64,000 bases of DNA from an uncultured Arachnia sp. (GTDB taxonomy: Bacteria; Actinomycetota; Actinomycetes; Propionibacteriales; Propionibacteriaceae). The translations under genes were made by a program, and so were the position numbers. The notes below the pieces were generated by a model that saw only the letters and a program-made list of their open reading frames with translations, was not told the origin of the DNA and did no database searches. Shown here one piece after another: positions 44,689 through 53,853 of this stretch. Numbering within the stretch: the stretch's first letter is position 1; the number at the start of each line of letters is the position of its first letter. The stretch lies in contig CANLTJ010000010.1 of assembly GCA_947493995.1 (NCBI GenBank), positions 1 through 64,000 of the forward strand, in the 5' to 3' direction.

Positions 44689-46548
44689 TCAGCTCCTGGA
44701 CGACCTGCGGTTCTTCGCGCGATCGTTTGCGTTCAGCGTCACCTTGCGGATCCGCACAATCCCGGGGGTCACCTCGAGGCACTCATCCACGCCACAGAAC
44801 TCCAACGCCTGCTCCATGGACAGGTTCTTCGCCGGGATGAGGCGCTCCAACTCCTCGCCGGTGGAGGAGCGGATGTTGTTGAGCTTCTTCTCCTTGGTGA
44901 TATTCACGTCCATGTCCTCGGCGCGAGGGTTTTCGCCCACCACCATGCCCTCGTAGACGTCGGCCCCCGGGGCGACGAACAACGTGCCCCGCTCCTGCAG
45001 GTTGAATGAAGCGAACGAGGTCACGGTCCCCATGCGGTCTGCAACCAGCGATCCGGTGGGGCGGGTGCGAAACTCACCAGCCCATGGTGCGTAGCCCTCC
45101 GCCTCATGGTTCATGATGCCGGTTCCTCGCGTCTCGGTGAGAAACTCGGTGCGGAATCCGATCAGGCCACGTGCTGGCACGATGAACTCCAGCCGGACCC
45201 ATCCGGTGCCATGGTTGACCATCACCTCCATGCGTCCCCGACGCAGGCCCATCAGCTGTGTGACAGTGCCAACGTATTCCTCGGGAATGTCAATGGTGAG
45301 GCGCTCGATGGGCTCGTGGACCTTGCCATCGATGACCTGGGTCACCACCTGCGGTTTGCCGACGGTCAGCTCGAAACCCTCACGCCGCATCATCTCCACG
45401 AGGATCGCGAGCTGCAGTTCCCCTCGCCCCTGCACTTCCCACGTGTCAGGACGCTCGGTGGGGGAGACCTTGATGGAGACGTTGCCGATCAGTTCAGCAT
45501 CAAGGCGGTTCTTCACCAGGCGGGCGGTCAGATGCTTGCCGGAGCGGCCCGCCAGCGGCGAGGTGTTGATGCCGATGGTCATCGAGATCGACGGCTGGTC
45601 CACGTGGATGAGCGGCAGCGGTTTGGGATCGCTGGGATCCGAGAGCGTCTCACCGATCGTGATGTCCGGGATGCCGGCGATGGCGATGATGTCGCCGGGT
45701 CCGGCCGAGTCGGCGGGTACCCGATCCAGTGCCTTCGTGGTCAGCATCTCCGTGAGTTTCACGTTCTTGATGGTGCCGTCGGCCCTGCACCATGCCACCT
45801 GCTGTCCGCGGTGCATCTCACCGGCGACGACGCGGCAGAGCGCCAGACGGCCAAGGTACGGCGAGGCGTCCAGGTTGGTGACGTGCGCTTGCAGCGTCGC
45901 ACCCTCTTCGTAGTGGGGTGCCGGTACGCGCTCCATGATCGTGGCGAACAGGGCCTCGAGTGTCTCGCCGTCCGGCATGGCGCCGTCCTCGGGCTGCGTC
46001 AGCGACGCACGGCCGGCCTTCGCGGAGGCATAGACGATGGGGAAGTCGAGAATGTCGGTGTTCTCGTCGTCGATCAGGTCCATGAACAGGTCGTAGGTGT
46101 CTTCCACGACCTCACTGATCCGAGCGTCGGGGCGATCCACCTTGTTGACCACCACGATCAACGGCAGCTTTTTGGCCAGCGCCTTGCGCAACACGAAGCG
46201 GGTCTGGGGGAGTGGACCCTCGGAGGCGTCGACGAGCAGCACCACGCCGTCGACCATTTCGAGTCCGCGCTCCACCTCTCCGCCGAAATCGGCGTGGCCG
46301 GGGGTGTCGATGATGTTGATGGTGACTTCCTGGCCATCCGGGCGCTTGTGCAGCACCGCGGTGTTCTTGGCGAGGATGGTGATGCCCTTTTCCCGCTCCA
46401 GGTCCATTGAGTCCATGACTTGGCTCTTGACGTCGGAGCCGACTCGGAACGCTCCCGACTGCCACAACATGGCGTCGACGAGCGTCGTCTTGCCGTGATC
46501 GACGTGGGCGACGATGGCGACGTTTCGCAGGTCATTGCGAATGGGCAT
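44689..46548 (-). CDS. typA: Translational GTPase TypA/BipA
   Basis: This 619-residue ribosome-associated GTPase assists 50S assembly, especially under stress. G motifs are 'VAHVDHGKTTLVDAML' (G1), 'REKGITI' (G2), 'DTPGHADFGGEVER' (G3) and 'VVNKVDRPDAR' (G4). EF-G-like domains III and V and the BipA-specific C-terminal domain ('FASFNLQERGTLFVAPGADV') follow. ATG 46548 with GGAG upstream is chosen over the earlier in-frame codon. Confidence 0.97.
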   Translation of the reverse strand: MPIRNDLRNVAIVAHVDHGKTTLVDAMLWQSGAFRVGSDVKSQVMDSMDLEREKGITILAKNTAVLHKRPDGQEVTINIIDTPGHADFGGEVERGLEMVDGVVLLVDASEGPLPQTRFVLRKALAKKLPLIVVVNKVDRPDARISEVVEDTYDLFMDLIDDENTDILDFPIVYASAKAGRASLTQPEDGAMPDGETLEALFATIMERVPAPHYEEGATLQAHVTNLDASPYLGRLALCRVVAGEMHRGQQVAWCRADGTIKNVKLTEMLTTKALDRVPADSAGPGDIIAIAGIPDITIGETLSDPSDPKPLPLIHVDQPSISMTIGINTSPLAGRSGKHLTARLVKNRLDAELIGNVSIKVSPTERPDTWEVQGRGELQLAILVEMMRREGFELTVGKPQVVTQVIDGKVHEPIERLTIDIPEEYVGTVTQLMGLRRGRMEVMVNHGTGWVRLEFIVPARGLIGFRTEFLTETRGTGIMNHEAEGYAPWAGEFRTRPTGSLVADRMGTVTSFASFNLQERGTLFVAPGADVYEGMVVGENPRAEDMDVNITKEKKLNNIRSSTGEELERLIPAKNLSMEQALEFCGVDECLEVTPGIVRIRKVTLNANDRAKNRRSSRS

Positions 46549-46688
46549 GGGGCTCCTCGGTAATGGACAACTCTCCGAGTTTACGGCAAGAATCGCGGTG
46601 CTCCGCACACGCTTGTCTCTGGCCCCTGCAATTCGCCACGCAGGGAGGGGAACGTCATTCCAGCAACCTCAGCTGTTGGTGAAGCCAG

Positions 46689-46952
46689 TCACTTGAGAGA
46701 GACTGTGCCAGGCCATGCCGGTATCCCGGCCGTCACTGCTTCGCGGGCAGCATGTACATCCGCCGCGAAATCCACATCCACATTGGCGAAGTTGAGAAAG
46801 GACAGCAGGGCTTCACCGTTGCCTGCTGGGGTCGGCCCAATCGACGCGACCCGACGACCGCCGCGGGTCACGATGACCGTGTCTCCCTGTTCGGCATCAT
46901 CCAGTAAAGCTGTGAATGACCGGCGTGCTTCCGTCGCAGTCATCGTCTTCAT
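46689..46952 (-). CDS. Phd/YefM-type antitoxin, orphan
   Basis: This 87-residue protein has the classical Phd/YefM N-terminus 'MTATEARRSFTALLDDAEQG' and 'VIVTRGGRRVASIGP', followed by a variable C-terminal part that would bind a toxin. Only about 140 bases separate it from typA, so no toxin gene fits downstream. A perfect inverted repeat directly upstream suggests it still represses its own promoter. It stands next to the Wadjet operon. Confidence 0.85.
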   Translation of the reverse strand: MKTMTATEARRSFTALLDDAEQGDTVIVTRGGRRVASIGPTPAGNGEALLSFLNFANVDVDFAADVHAAREAVTAGIPAWPGTVSLK

Positions 46953-46955
46953 GAG

Positions 46956-46970
46956 ATCAGATTGTCTGAT
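46956..46970 (-). promoter_or_regulatory. Phd operator
   Basis: The inverted repeat ATCAGA-TTG-TCTGAT begins 3 bases upstream of the antitoxin ATG. The position and symmetry fit an autoregulatory Phd dimer site. A TTGTTA about 30 bases further upstream could be the -35. Confidence 0.5.
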
Positions 46971-47091
46971 TAATCGGCGCCTAACAAGACCGTGGGAGGC
47001 CCGGGATGCGTGTCCTGTGGCCTGGAGAATTGGACCGTTCGTGGTTCATACGGCCGCGAGAGCATCGAATCTCCATGCTCTGGGACGGCAC

Positions 47092-48306
47092 TCAGGGTGA
47101 GGACTTGGTGGCGGGGTCCAGATCGCGAACGAGGTCGTTGACGAGTTCCTCCTCGTAGACGGTCCCGCTCCCCGGCATCCGCCACGGTACCGCCGAGGGG
47201 TACTGGGCGACGATGGCCTCGACGATGGCTCGGCCGGTGGCGTCGGAGTCGGCCTGCACCTTGATGACGGTGGAGGCGCCTACGGCGGACAGCAGGTGCA
47301 GCGCCGCGGCACTCGGGCGCCCGAACGTGCAGATCAGCGGGTGGGAAGCCGATCCCAGCGCATCGGCGGCGGCTTCGACGATGGAGGGGTTCTCGCATAC
47401 GAAGACAGTGGAAACCGAGTTCGGCACCGACAGCCCGCCGGCCATGGCCCGCAGCGTCAACCAGAGGGGCTCCCCGGCCGCGGCGCCGGCAATCGCGACG
47501 GCGGGGGCCTCGCCTTCGAGCGGAAGATTCAGTAAGAGCACCTGGGAGGAGACCTGGTCGCACAGCACCCCGACGCCGGCCCATGCGGCGCGCCAGTCCT
47601 GCACCGAGAAGCTGGCCCCCGCCTCGGGAACGCGCTCCCCGGAACGCACCAGTGCTTCCAACCGCACGAATCGGACGACCGCTCTACCCAGCGCAGTGCT
47701 CCGGTCCAGTGCATGCGCGTCTCCGAAGACGCGCGCCGCCAGGACGGCCAGACCGACTCTCTCCCCTGGACCGGGCAGTCCGTCGAGTGTGCGGACGATC
47801 CGCTCGGCATCCGCCGCAGTGGTGCGCCGCCCGAACAGTCCCCGCCCCACCGCCTCCGCGGTGCCCTCCGGAAGTGAGAGAGCACCCGTTCGGGCCCGTA
47901 GTACGGCCAGCAGACGATCCACCGCCTGCTCGTGGTCCCGCATGCCTTCCTCCCGGAGGTCTCTGCGGTCCTGCAGCACCTGACGCCATGGGCCGTGGCG
48001 GTGCTCAACAACGGCTTCGAGGGTGGTGCCATTGGCCTCCAGACCGGCACGCAGGTCGCGCCACCGAACGGCGTGCCCCGAGGCCACCCACGTGGCTGTA
48101 AGGATGCGCCCCACCTGTCGACGTTCCGCCTCCGACAACTCCACCCGGCACGAGCCGCCCGCCAGCGCCTGACCTCGCTCAAATCTGGCAAAGGCTTCGG
48201 TGAGCACTCGACGGGGCCCCGCCTCGCCCGACCATTCCACAATGTGGTCGGGGACGGTGACCTCCTCCGACCCGCTCACATCTGGGTCCTTCGGCCGCCC
48301 CGGCAT
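47092..48306 (-). CDS. jetD: Wadjet type II nuclease subunit JetD (TIGR02679, DUF2399)
   Basis: This is a 404-residue protein. The C-terminal Toprim-like DUF2399 domain has the catalytic Glu in 'VFVCENPSIVEAAAD' (E305) and the D-x-D in 'VQADSDATGRAI' (D353, D355). The N-terminal ~250 residues are the TIGR02679/DUF3323-type region. In Wadjet systems JetD cuts plasmid DNA after the SMC complex has extruded it. Unlike the other three genes, which overlap, it starts 196 bases after jetC. ATG 48306 has no strong ribosome-binding site. Confidence 0.88.
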   Translation of the reverse strand: MPGRPKDPDVSGSEEVTVPDHIVEWSGEAGPRRVLTEAFARFERGQALAGGSCRVELSEAERRQVGRILTATWVASGHAVRWRDLRAGLEANGTTLEAVVEHRHGPWRQVLQDRRDLREEGMRDHEQAVDRLLAVLRARTGALSLPEGTAEAVGRGLFGRRTTAADAERIVRTLDGLPGPGERVGLAVLAARVFGDAHALDRSTALGRAVVRFVRLEALVRSGERVPEAGASFSVQDWRAAWAGVGVLCDQVSSQVLLLNLPLEGEAPAVAIAGAAAGEPLWLTLRAMAGGLSVPNSVSTVFVCENPSIVEAAADALGSASHPLICTFGRPSAAALHLLSAVGASTVIKVQADSDATGRAIVEAIVAQYPSAVPWRMPGSGTVYEEELVNDLVRDLDPATKSSP

Positions 48307-48502
48307 GTATCAATCTTCTGCGCCGTGGTCCGCTGACAGTCCGTCACCGCTGGGCCCAGAAATCCAGTCAGATGAGGAAGAGGCGGGAAGGCCACGCAAG
48401 CTCCGGACATTACAACTTCTTCTTCCTCGGTGGCTTGCTGACAAATCGTGTCGGTTGTGCCCCGTCGCCGACCGGGGACAGGAGCCGCAGCGCGAGCCCC
48501 CA

Positions 48503-51500
48503 TCACAGCAGCATCTCCTCGGTGGCTTCCTGCGGCGGTGCGGGGGAACTCGACGGCAGATCGAGGGCCCGCAGCTCTCCACCGGCCCACAGCTCCAGCA
48601 ACAGGTCCGCGCCCGGCAACGGGTGCTCAGCCCGCACCACCTGGTGGATGGCGGCGGCGGGCACGGTGGGCACGTTCACCAGCCGGGAGGGGCCAGCGAG
48701 CAGCACATCGAAGTCGAACTCCTGGAACAGGTCCATGACGATGGCGCGGTTCGCCGAATCCAGTCCATCGAAGGCCTCGTCCAACCACAGCGGCCGAGGG
48801 CTCTGATGCATGTCCTCATACAGCGCCGCCAGCGTCGCCACCAGCGGCAGCATCAGCATCACGACGCGCGCGCCACCGGACATCACCGCGAACGCCTTGG
48901 TGGTCAGGGGTGCCCATCGCCCACTTGCTCCGACGCGGCGCTGCAGCTGGACGTCGAACCACTTGCGGTAGTCCAGCTGCTCGCCCAGTCGTTCCCGCCA
49001 GTTCGCATCGCCCTCGGCCTCGGCGGCCCGTTTGGTGGCCTCCACCAGATCCTTCAGGTACCCGCTGATGCGCGCCGACACCTCTGGATTCGCGAGCGTG
49101 GGACCGCTCACCGCCTCGATGAGCCCCTGATGTTCGGTGAGCGGCACGAGGGAAATGCGCAGGGAGGTGTGAGTGGTGCCGGTGGCATGGTCCGCCAGGA
49201 TCGTGTTGGTCCGCGCCACCAGCGCCTGCGACTGCCCGATCCGGTCACGCAGATGCTCCAGGAACGTGGAGCCGAGGAGCTGCTCCAGAGTTTGGCGCAC
49301 CTTCTCGTCGTAGGACCCCTTGAGTTCGTGCTGGATCTCCGCGAGCCGGTTCAGGGCAGGTGGGATGCCGTATGTGGCGGCCGAGGCATCAACCCGGACG
49401 GAGGCGACGAACAGGCCGCCCTCCTCCTGCAGCTGCAGGGAGCGGCCACGCGTCTCCAGCTCCATGCGGGTCTCCTCGGCGCGACGCTGCAGCGTGGACA
49501 CCGTCGAGGAGATGACATCCTGCTGCTGACCCGATTCCTCCGGCCAGTTGGCGATGGTGACGGCACGTCGTACTTCGGCCACTTGGTCGCGAACGTGCAC
49601 GATGCCGGAGGACGCCGGCTCGGGCAGTTCCACGTCGAGTTCGTTCGGGAGGCCGTGGTCCACCAGTCCCCGGAACCGGGCGAATGTGCGATCCCGCTCC
49701 GCGATGGCGCGCTCGCGCCGCTCAGCTGTCTCCGCCAGCTCCTTCTCCGCGCTTCCCACGCTCTTGTTGAGCTCGCCCAGCTCACTCTGGAGGGTGGCGC
49801 GGTCCCGCTGTGCGCCCGCGAGCGTCCTCTCCAGGTCACTCAGCCGATCCTGGATGTCCCTGTCCTGTGCGTCGATGATGCTCCGCAAACCGGTGAGTGA
49901 CTCCCGGCTGGCGGCCAGTTCCGCAGCCCTGCGCTCATATCTGACCTGCTCACGCTCCAGTTCATCGCCGCGCTCGGCCAGAGAGTCCCGGTCGCGTTTC
50001 AGGTCACGGTTGCCGCCGTGCTCGATGTCGAGGCGACGCTCGAGGACGGTGAGCTTCTGCTCGGCGCCGTGCAGCTTCTCCCGCAGCGCCTCCAGGTCGC
50101 TGCGGCTGCGGGGGAGCGACCAGTCGGTGCAGTACTCACCCAGTTCGGCCCACCGAGTGTCCGCCATCACCCGCAGCTCGGCGGCACTGTGGCGGTCCTG
50201 CTCCGCCACTTCCCCCAACGCCTCGGCGTTGCGATCCCGCTCGCGCACGAGCAGGAGGGCTTCGGTGAGTGCCGTATCGGTGGGGCTGCTGTGCATGGCA
50301 GCGTTGAGCTGCGTCAGGCGATCCTCCGCGTCCGCCATGTCGCTCTCCGCCAGCTCGGCCGAGGCCTCAGCCGCGGTCAGGGCGTCGGCGAGTTCGCTGA
50401 GCCGACGTGCGCGCTGGGCCGAGCGGGCGGCCTCGCCGAGCCATTCGGCGTGCTCGAAGCGGGACGCAGCCATGCCGGTCAGCGAGTGCGCACGCCAGCG
50501 ACCGTCGAGGGCGACGGCAAGCCCGGTGTCCGGGAGCTCGTCGTCAGCAAGGGCAACCTCGCCGAGGAAGTTCTCCACCACTCGCCTGAGCTGACCTGAG
50601 TTGTTGGCGGGCTGAAGAACCTCCAGCAGGGAGCGGGACGGAGCAGCGGTCCCGGTCGGCGTCAGCACCGTGTCGAAGCCGTCGCGATTCCGTCGGTGAA
50701 GCCCGTCGACGTTGACCCAGGCATCGAGGAACCCGGCGGCTGCAAGCGCTGCCTCCACGCGCGCCAACTGGTGGGTTGACACGCTCTCGCGCGGATCGAC
50801 CAGTGCCCACAGCGGAGCACCCTGATCCTCGTCGCGGTATGGACGGGTGCGGCGCATCCACGTGGCAGGTTCGGTCATCTGCGGGGTGGGAGCCGCTTTC
50901 AACTCGGCAATGGCGTCGCTGAGTGCACGCGCCTCCTGACGGGCGGAGCGACTCCGCTGCAGGGCATCGGAACGGGCCTGTAAGAGGGGTGCCTGCGCTG
51001 GCTGGAACCACCGCGCACGCAGGTCTTCGCGGAGCACGACGCGCTGCTCGGTCTCCTCAGGGGAGCGGGGCAGGCCTTCCACGAGCGCATCGAGTAGCGC
51101 ATCATCGACGGGGCTCGGCGCGTGCGCGGCCCAGTTGAGCAGGTCTTCGGACAGTCGTGTGCGCCTCTCCTCCGCCTCCCTCCACGCCGCGCCTGCGAGT
51201 GTGCGGGCCGCCTCGGCCTGGTCTGCGCTGCGTGCTGCCTGCTCCTCCGCGCTGTCCGCAGCGGACGCGGCCTTCGCAACAGCACTCTCCAGAGTGAGGG
51301 CCTGCGACGTTCGGGAGCGGCGATCATGCAGACGTTGCCGCACATCGGGAACATCCAACTCGCGAGAGGTATGAATTCCGATCGCCTGGAGATCGGCATT
51401 CAGCGCCGTCCGGGCACGCGTCGCGTCCTCCTGGGCGCGGACGAGTTGCTGTTCACTGTCGACGACGCGCTGACGTGCGGCGGATTCCCGTTCCCGCAGG

Positions 51501-52672
51501 TGCGCAACTCGATCCTCCTGCTCGCCGAGACTGGCCGCGAGGCGTTCGGTCTCCGCCTCCAGTTCCGAGACCCGTTGCAGACGCTGGGCCGCGTCCCGGT
51601 ACTCGACGGAGTCCTTCAATTCCTCACGCGTCCGGGACGTCGCGCCGATGATGCCGTCAAGCTCCCTGATCCGAGCGTTGCAGTCGGCGAGACGTTCTTC
51701 ACACTCCGTCAGTGCGTCGTGGGCGGCGCGTTCGTCGCGAGTCACGCGGTCAAACTCTGTCCGCGCTTCGGCGGCCATGTCCGCACGATGGCGCAACTGG
51801 GCCCGCACCCACGGCAACCATCCACGGGCACGGAAGGTCTTCAGGGCGGCGGTGGCCTTGTCGACGGCGTCGAGATCGCGCTGGATCTGCTCCACCTGGT
51901 CCCAACCGCTGGCCAGGGCATCGACCTCGCTGCGCTCCAACTCCGGTAGCGAATCCCGCAGGAACCCCTGCACCGTCGGGATGTGCAACTGTTCGCCGAG
52001 CTTGGGGGTACGTGTGAGCCGCAGGAGCTTGCCGGTGGCCTCGAGGCGCTCCTCGCCGGTTCCCAGCAGGTACTGCGCCACGTGCCGACGATACGAACTC
52101 GCATTCGGATGGGCCACCAGTTCCGAGGTTGCCAGCTCCTTCGGTGAGGTCACGACACGGTTCTCCGAAAGGTTCACTCCCGAGCGCACCCGGCCCTGAC
52201 CGTGGAGGGTGCACCACGTCGGCTTCACCTGGCTCGTGGCGCTGGGGGCGTCGGCGAACAGGAGGCAGGTGTAGAACTCGGGCCCGGAGGCGCGCACGAT
52301 GCCGTACTCGACCCACAGCCAGCCGCGGCTGCGCGATGCGTTGAGGGGGCGACGGTCACCGTCGGTGTCGGTGGGCACCACATAGTAGGCGAACCGCTTG
52401 CCGGAGCGCCCGAGGGTGTCGATGTTGCTCTGGTCCGTGCTGCCAAGCCAGGGGATCAGGGTGGTCAGCGCCATCAGCGTCGACTTGCCCGTCTCGTTGC
52501 CGCCCATCAGCTGTGCCCAGCCGCCCGCGTACCAGTACTCGGCCACCTCGAACTCCCACAGGTTCACCACCCCGGCGCGCAGCACCTGCCAGCGGTCCGC
52601 GCGGGTGGGCGACGGGAGGCCACCGCTGGTGGCGGCTTCCCGCCAGTCCCGCATGGCGGCTGTGGTGGTCAT
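48503..52672 (-). CDS. jetC: Wadjet type II SMC-like ATPase JetC (TIGR02680)
   Basis: This is a 1389-residue SbcC/SMC-like motor. It has Walker A at 57-65 ('GGNETGKST'), very long coiled coils between about 280 and 1100 (Arg/Glu/Ala-rich heptads), the ABC signature 'VMSGGARVVMLMLPLVA' and Walker B 'PLWLDEAFDGLD' near the C-terminus. The two halves fold back to form the ATPase head. It extrudes DNA loops and detects small circles. It is coupled to jetB by a 4-nt overlap. Confidence 0.95.
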   Translation of the reverse strand: MTTTAAMRDWREAATSGGLPSPTRADRWQVLRAGVVNLWEFEVAEYWYAGGWAQLMGGNETGKSTLMALTTLIPWLGSTDQSNIDTLGRSGKRFAYYVVPTDTDGDRRPLNASRSRGWLWVEYGIVRASGPEFYTCLLFADAPSATSQVKPTWCTLHGQGRVRSGVNLSENRVVTSPKELATSELVAHPNASSYRRHVAQYLLGTGEERLEATGKLLRLTRTPKLGEQLHIPTVQGFLRDSLPELERSEVDALASGWDQVEQIQRDLDAVDKATAALKTFRARGWLPWVRAQLRHRADMAAEARTEFDRVTRDERAAHDALTECEERLADCNARIRELDGIIGATSRTREELKDSVEYRDAAQRLQRVSELEAETERLAASLGEQEDRVAHLRERESAARQRVVDSEQQLVRAQEDATRARTALNADLQAIGIHTSRELDVPDVRQRLHDRRSRTSQALTLESAVAKAASAADSAEEQAARSADQAEAARTLAGAAWREAEERRTRLSEDLLNWAAHAPSPVDDALLDALVEGLPRSPEETEQRVVLREDLRARWFQPAQAPLLQARSDALQRSRSARQEARALSDAIAELKAAPTPQMTEPATWMRRTRPYRDEDQGAPLWALVDPRESVSTHQLARVEAALAAAGFLDAWVNVDGLHRRNRDGFDTVLTPTGTAAPSRSLLEVLQPANNSGQLRRVVENFLGEVALADDELPDTGLAVALDGRWRAHSLTGMAASRFEHAEWLGEAARSAQRARRLSELADALTAAEASAELAESDMADAEDRLTQLNAAMHSSPTDTALTEALLLVRERDRNAEALGEVAEQDRHSAAELRVMADTRWAELGEYCTDWSLPRSRSDLEALREKLHGAEQKLTVLERRLDIEHGGNRDLKRDRDSLAERGDELEREQVRYERRAAELAASRESLTGLRSIIDAQDRDIQDRLSDLERTLAGAQRDRATLQSELGELNKSVGSAEKELAETAERRERAIAERDRTFARFRGLVDHGLPNELDVELPEPASSGIVHVRDQVAEVRRAVTIANWPEESGQQQDVISSTVSTLQRRAEETRMELETRGRSLQLQEEGGLFVASVRVDASAATYGIPPALNRLAEIQHELKGSYDEKVRQTLEQLLGSTFLEHLRDRIGQSQALVARTNTILADHATGTTHTSLRISLVPLTEHQGLIEAVSGPTLANPEVSARISGYLKDLVEATKRAAEAEGDANWRERLGEQLDYRKWFDVQLQRRVGASGRWAPLTTKAFAVMSGGARVVMLMLPLVATLAALYEDMHQSPRPLWLDEAFDGLDSANRAIVMDLFQEFDFDVLLAGPSRLVNVPTVPAAAIHQVVRAEHPLPGADLLLELWAGGELRALDLPSSSPAPPQEATEEMLL

Positions 52673-53853
52673 GGTGTCTCCTCGAAGAGGCTCACGGGCG
52701 GCTCCGCGAGGGTGGTGGCGGATGTGAGTTCTGCGTCACGGTACCGGGCAGCGGCCGGCGTCAACACCCAGTCCCCGGTCGGCAGCACCTCCAGCAAGCC
52801 AGCCTCCACCAACTTGTCCTGGGCGCGCTGCCGCAGGGCGGCCGGTGACTCCTGCAGAGCGACGGTCAGCTGGGCTCCCCGATGCGTGTGCAGATTTCCT
52901 GCTGCGTCGTCCACCTCGTGGGATGGGCAGAGCCGATACCCGGAGAGCTCTGTGGCCCGGCCAAGCGGCACGAGCGCATCGAGCATGGCGAGCGCCACCC
53001 AGGCGTCGGCGGTGGTGTCCGGGAAGGCGATGTTGGAGGCGCGGGCGAACTCGTTGTCATCGTTCAGAATGAGGATCCAGGCGTCGGAGCGCACCTCCAC
53101 CGTGCCGCCCGTCATGTCCTCCACACGATCCACCAGCTGGTTGCGCTGCCGTGACAGATACGCCTGGTCCTCCTCCGACAGCAGGCCCGGGTACAGCGCA
53201 TGAGTCTCCAGCACCTGCCGCAGTATCCGCTGGGACCGCGTTGCGGTGGGATCCGACGGCCGGGGGCTCAGCGCCAGCTCGACGTTGCGGGTGTCCACCA
53301 GCTGGACCAGCGCGTCGCGATGGATGAGGTAGCCGCCCCCGATACCGATTCCCTGCTGGTCCCAGCTCGTGAGGATCTCTTCGGTGAGGACCCGGCTCTC
53401 AAGGACGCCGTGGTCCTGCAGCAGGCGGACGCCGTCCACCAGCGACCTCCGGTGCGCCCTGATCTCAGGATCGTAGGGGAGCAGATCGTGCACGGCGACG
53501 AACTGGCGGACCGCGTCGGAGAGATCCTGCAGGGTGATGGAATCGACCCGTTGATCCTCCAGTGCCGCGGCGCTCGCCAGAGCCAGGACGCGAGGTCGCC
53601 GGGGTGGCGGGTGTCCGTGGGGCATGGCGACGGTGCCGTCCAGCGGGACCCTGCGGAGACGGTATGTCTGGTCGACGCGCACCAGGTGGTACCCGAGCCG
53701 TTCGGACCATGTGCTCAGGTCGCCCTCGTGTCGCACGACCAGAGGGAACAGGCGCGGTGTCGCCCAGGGAGTCACCTGCGGGTGCTGCAGCAGACCGACG
53801 AACGCGGCCTGCCTGCCCTCGGTGTCGGTGCGAGAGAAGGCGCCCATGCTCAT
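52669..53853 (-). CDS. jetB: Wadjet type II subunit JetB (TIGR02678, DUF2398)
   Basis: This is a 394-residue protein matching the TIGR02678 family, with 'RQAAFVGLLQHPQVTP' at the start, 'YRLRRVPLDG' near 65 and winged-helix-like segments ('ALVQLVDTRNVELAL', 'DWVLTPAAARYRDAEL'). By analogy with MksE/MukE it is the small kite subunit that regulates the SMC ring. It overlaps jetA and jetC by 4 nt each. Confidence 0.92.
   Translation of the reverse strand: MSMGAFSRTDTEGRQAAFVGLLQHPQVTPWATPRLFPLVVRHEGDLSTWSERLGYHLVRVDQTYRLRRVPLDGTVAMPHGHPPPRRPRVLALASAAALEDQRVDSITLQDLSDAVRQFVAVHDLLPYDPEIRAHRRSLVDGVRLLQDHGVLESRVLTEEILTSWDQQGIGIGGGYLIHRDALVQLVDTRNVELALSPRPSDPTATRSQRILRQVLETHALYPGLLSEEDQAYLSRQRNQLVDRVEDMTGGTVEVRSDAWILILNDDNEFARASNIAFPDTTADAWVALAMLDALVPLGRATELSGYRLCPSHEVDDAAGNLHTHRGAQLTVALQESPAALRQRAQDKLVEAGLLEVLPTGDWVLTPAAARYRDAELTSATTLAEPPVSLFEETP

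Noticed and set aside
45106..46410. 434-codon open frame on the + strand
   Set aside because: Antisense to typA, whose GTPase motifs are unmistakable.
48276..48590. Small frame in the jetC-jetD gap
   Set aside because: Overlaps jetC and the jetD start; the inner 44-codon version has only a weak GAAGAAG signal and no similarity.
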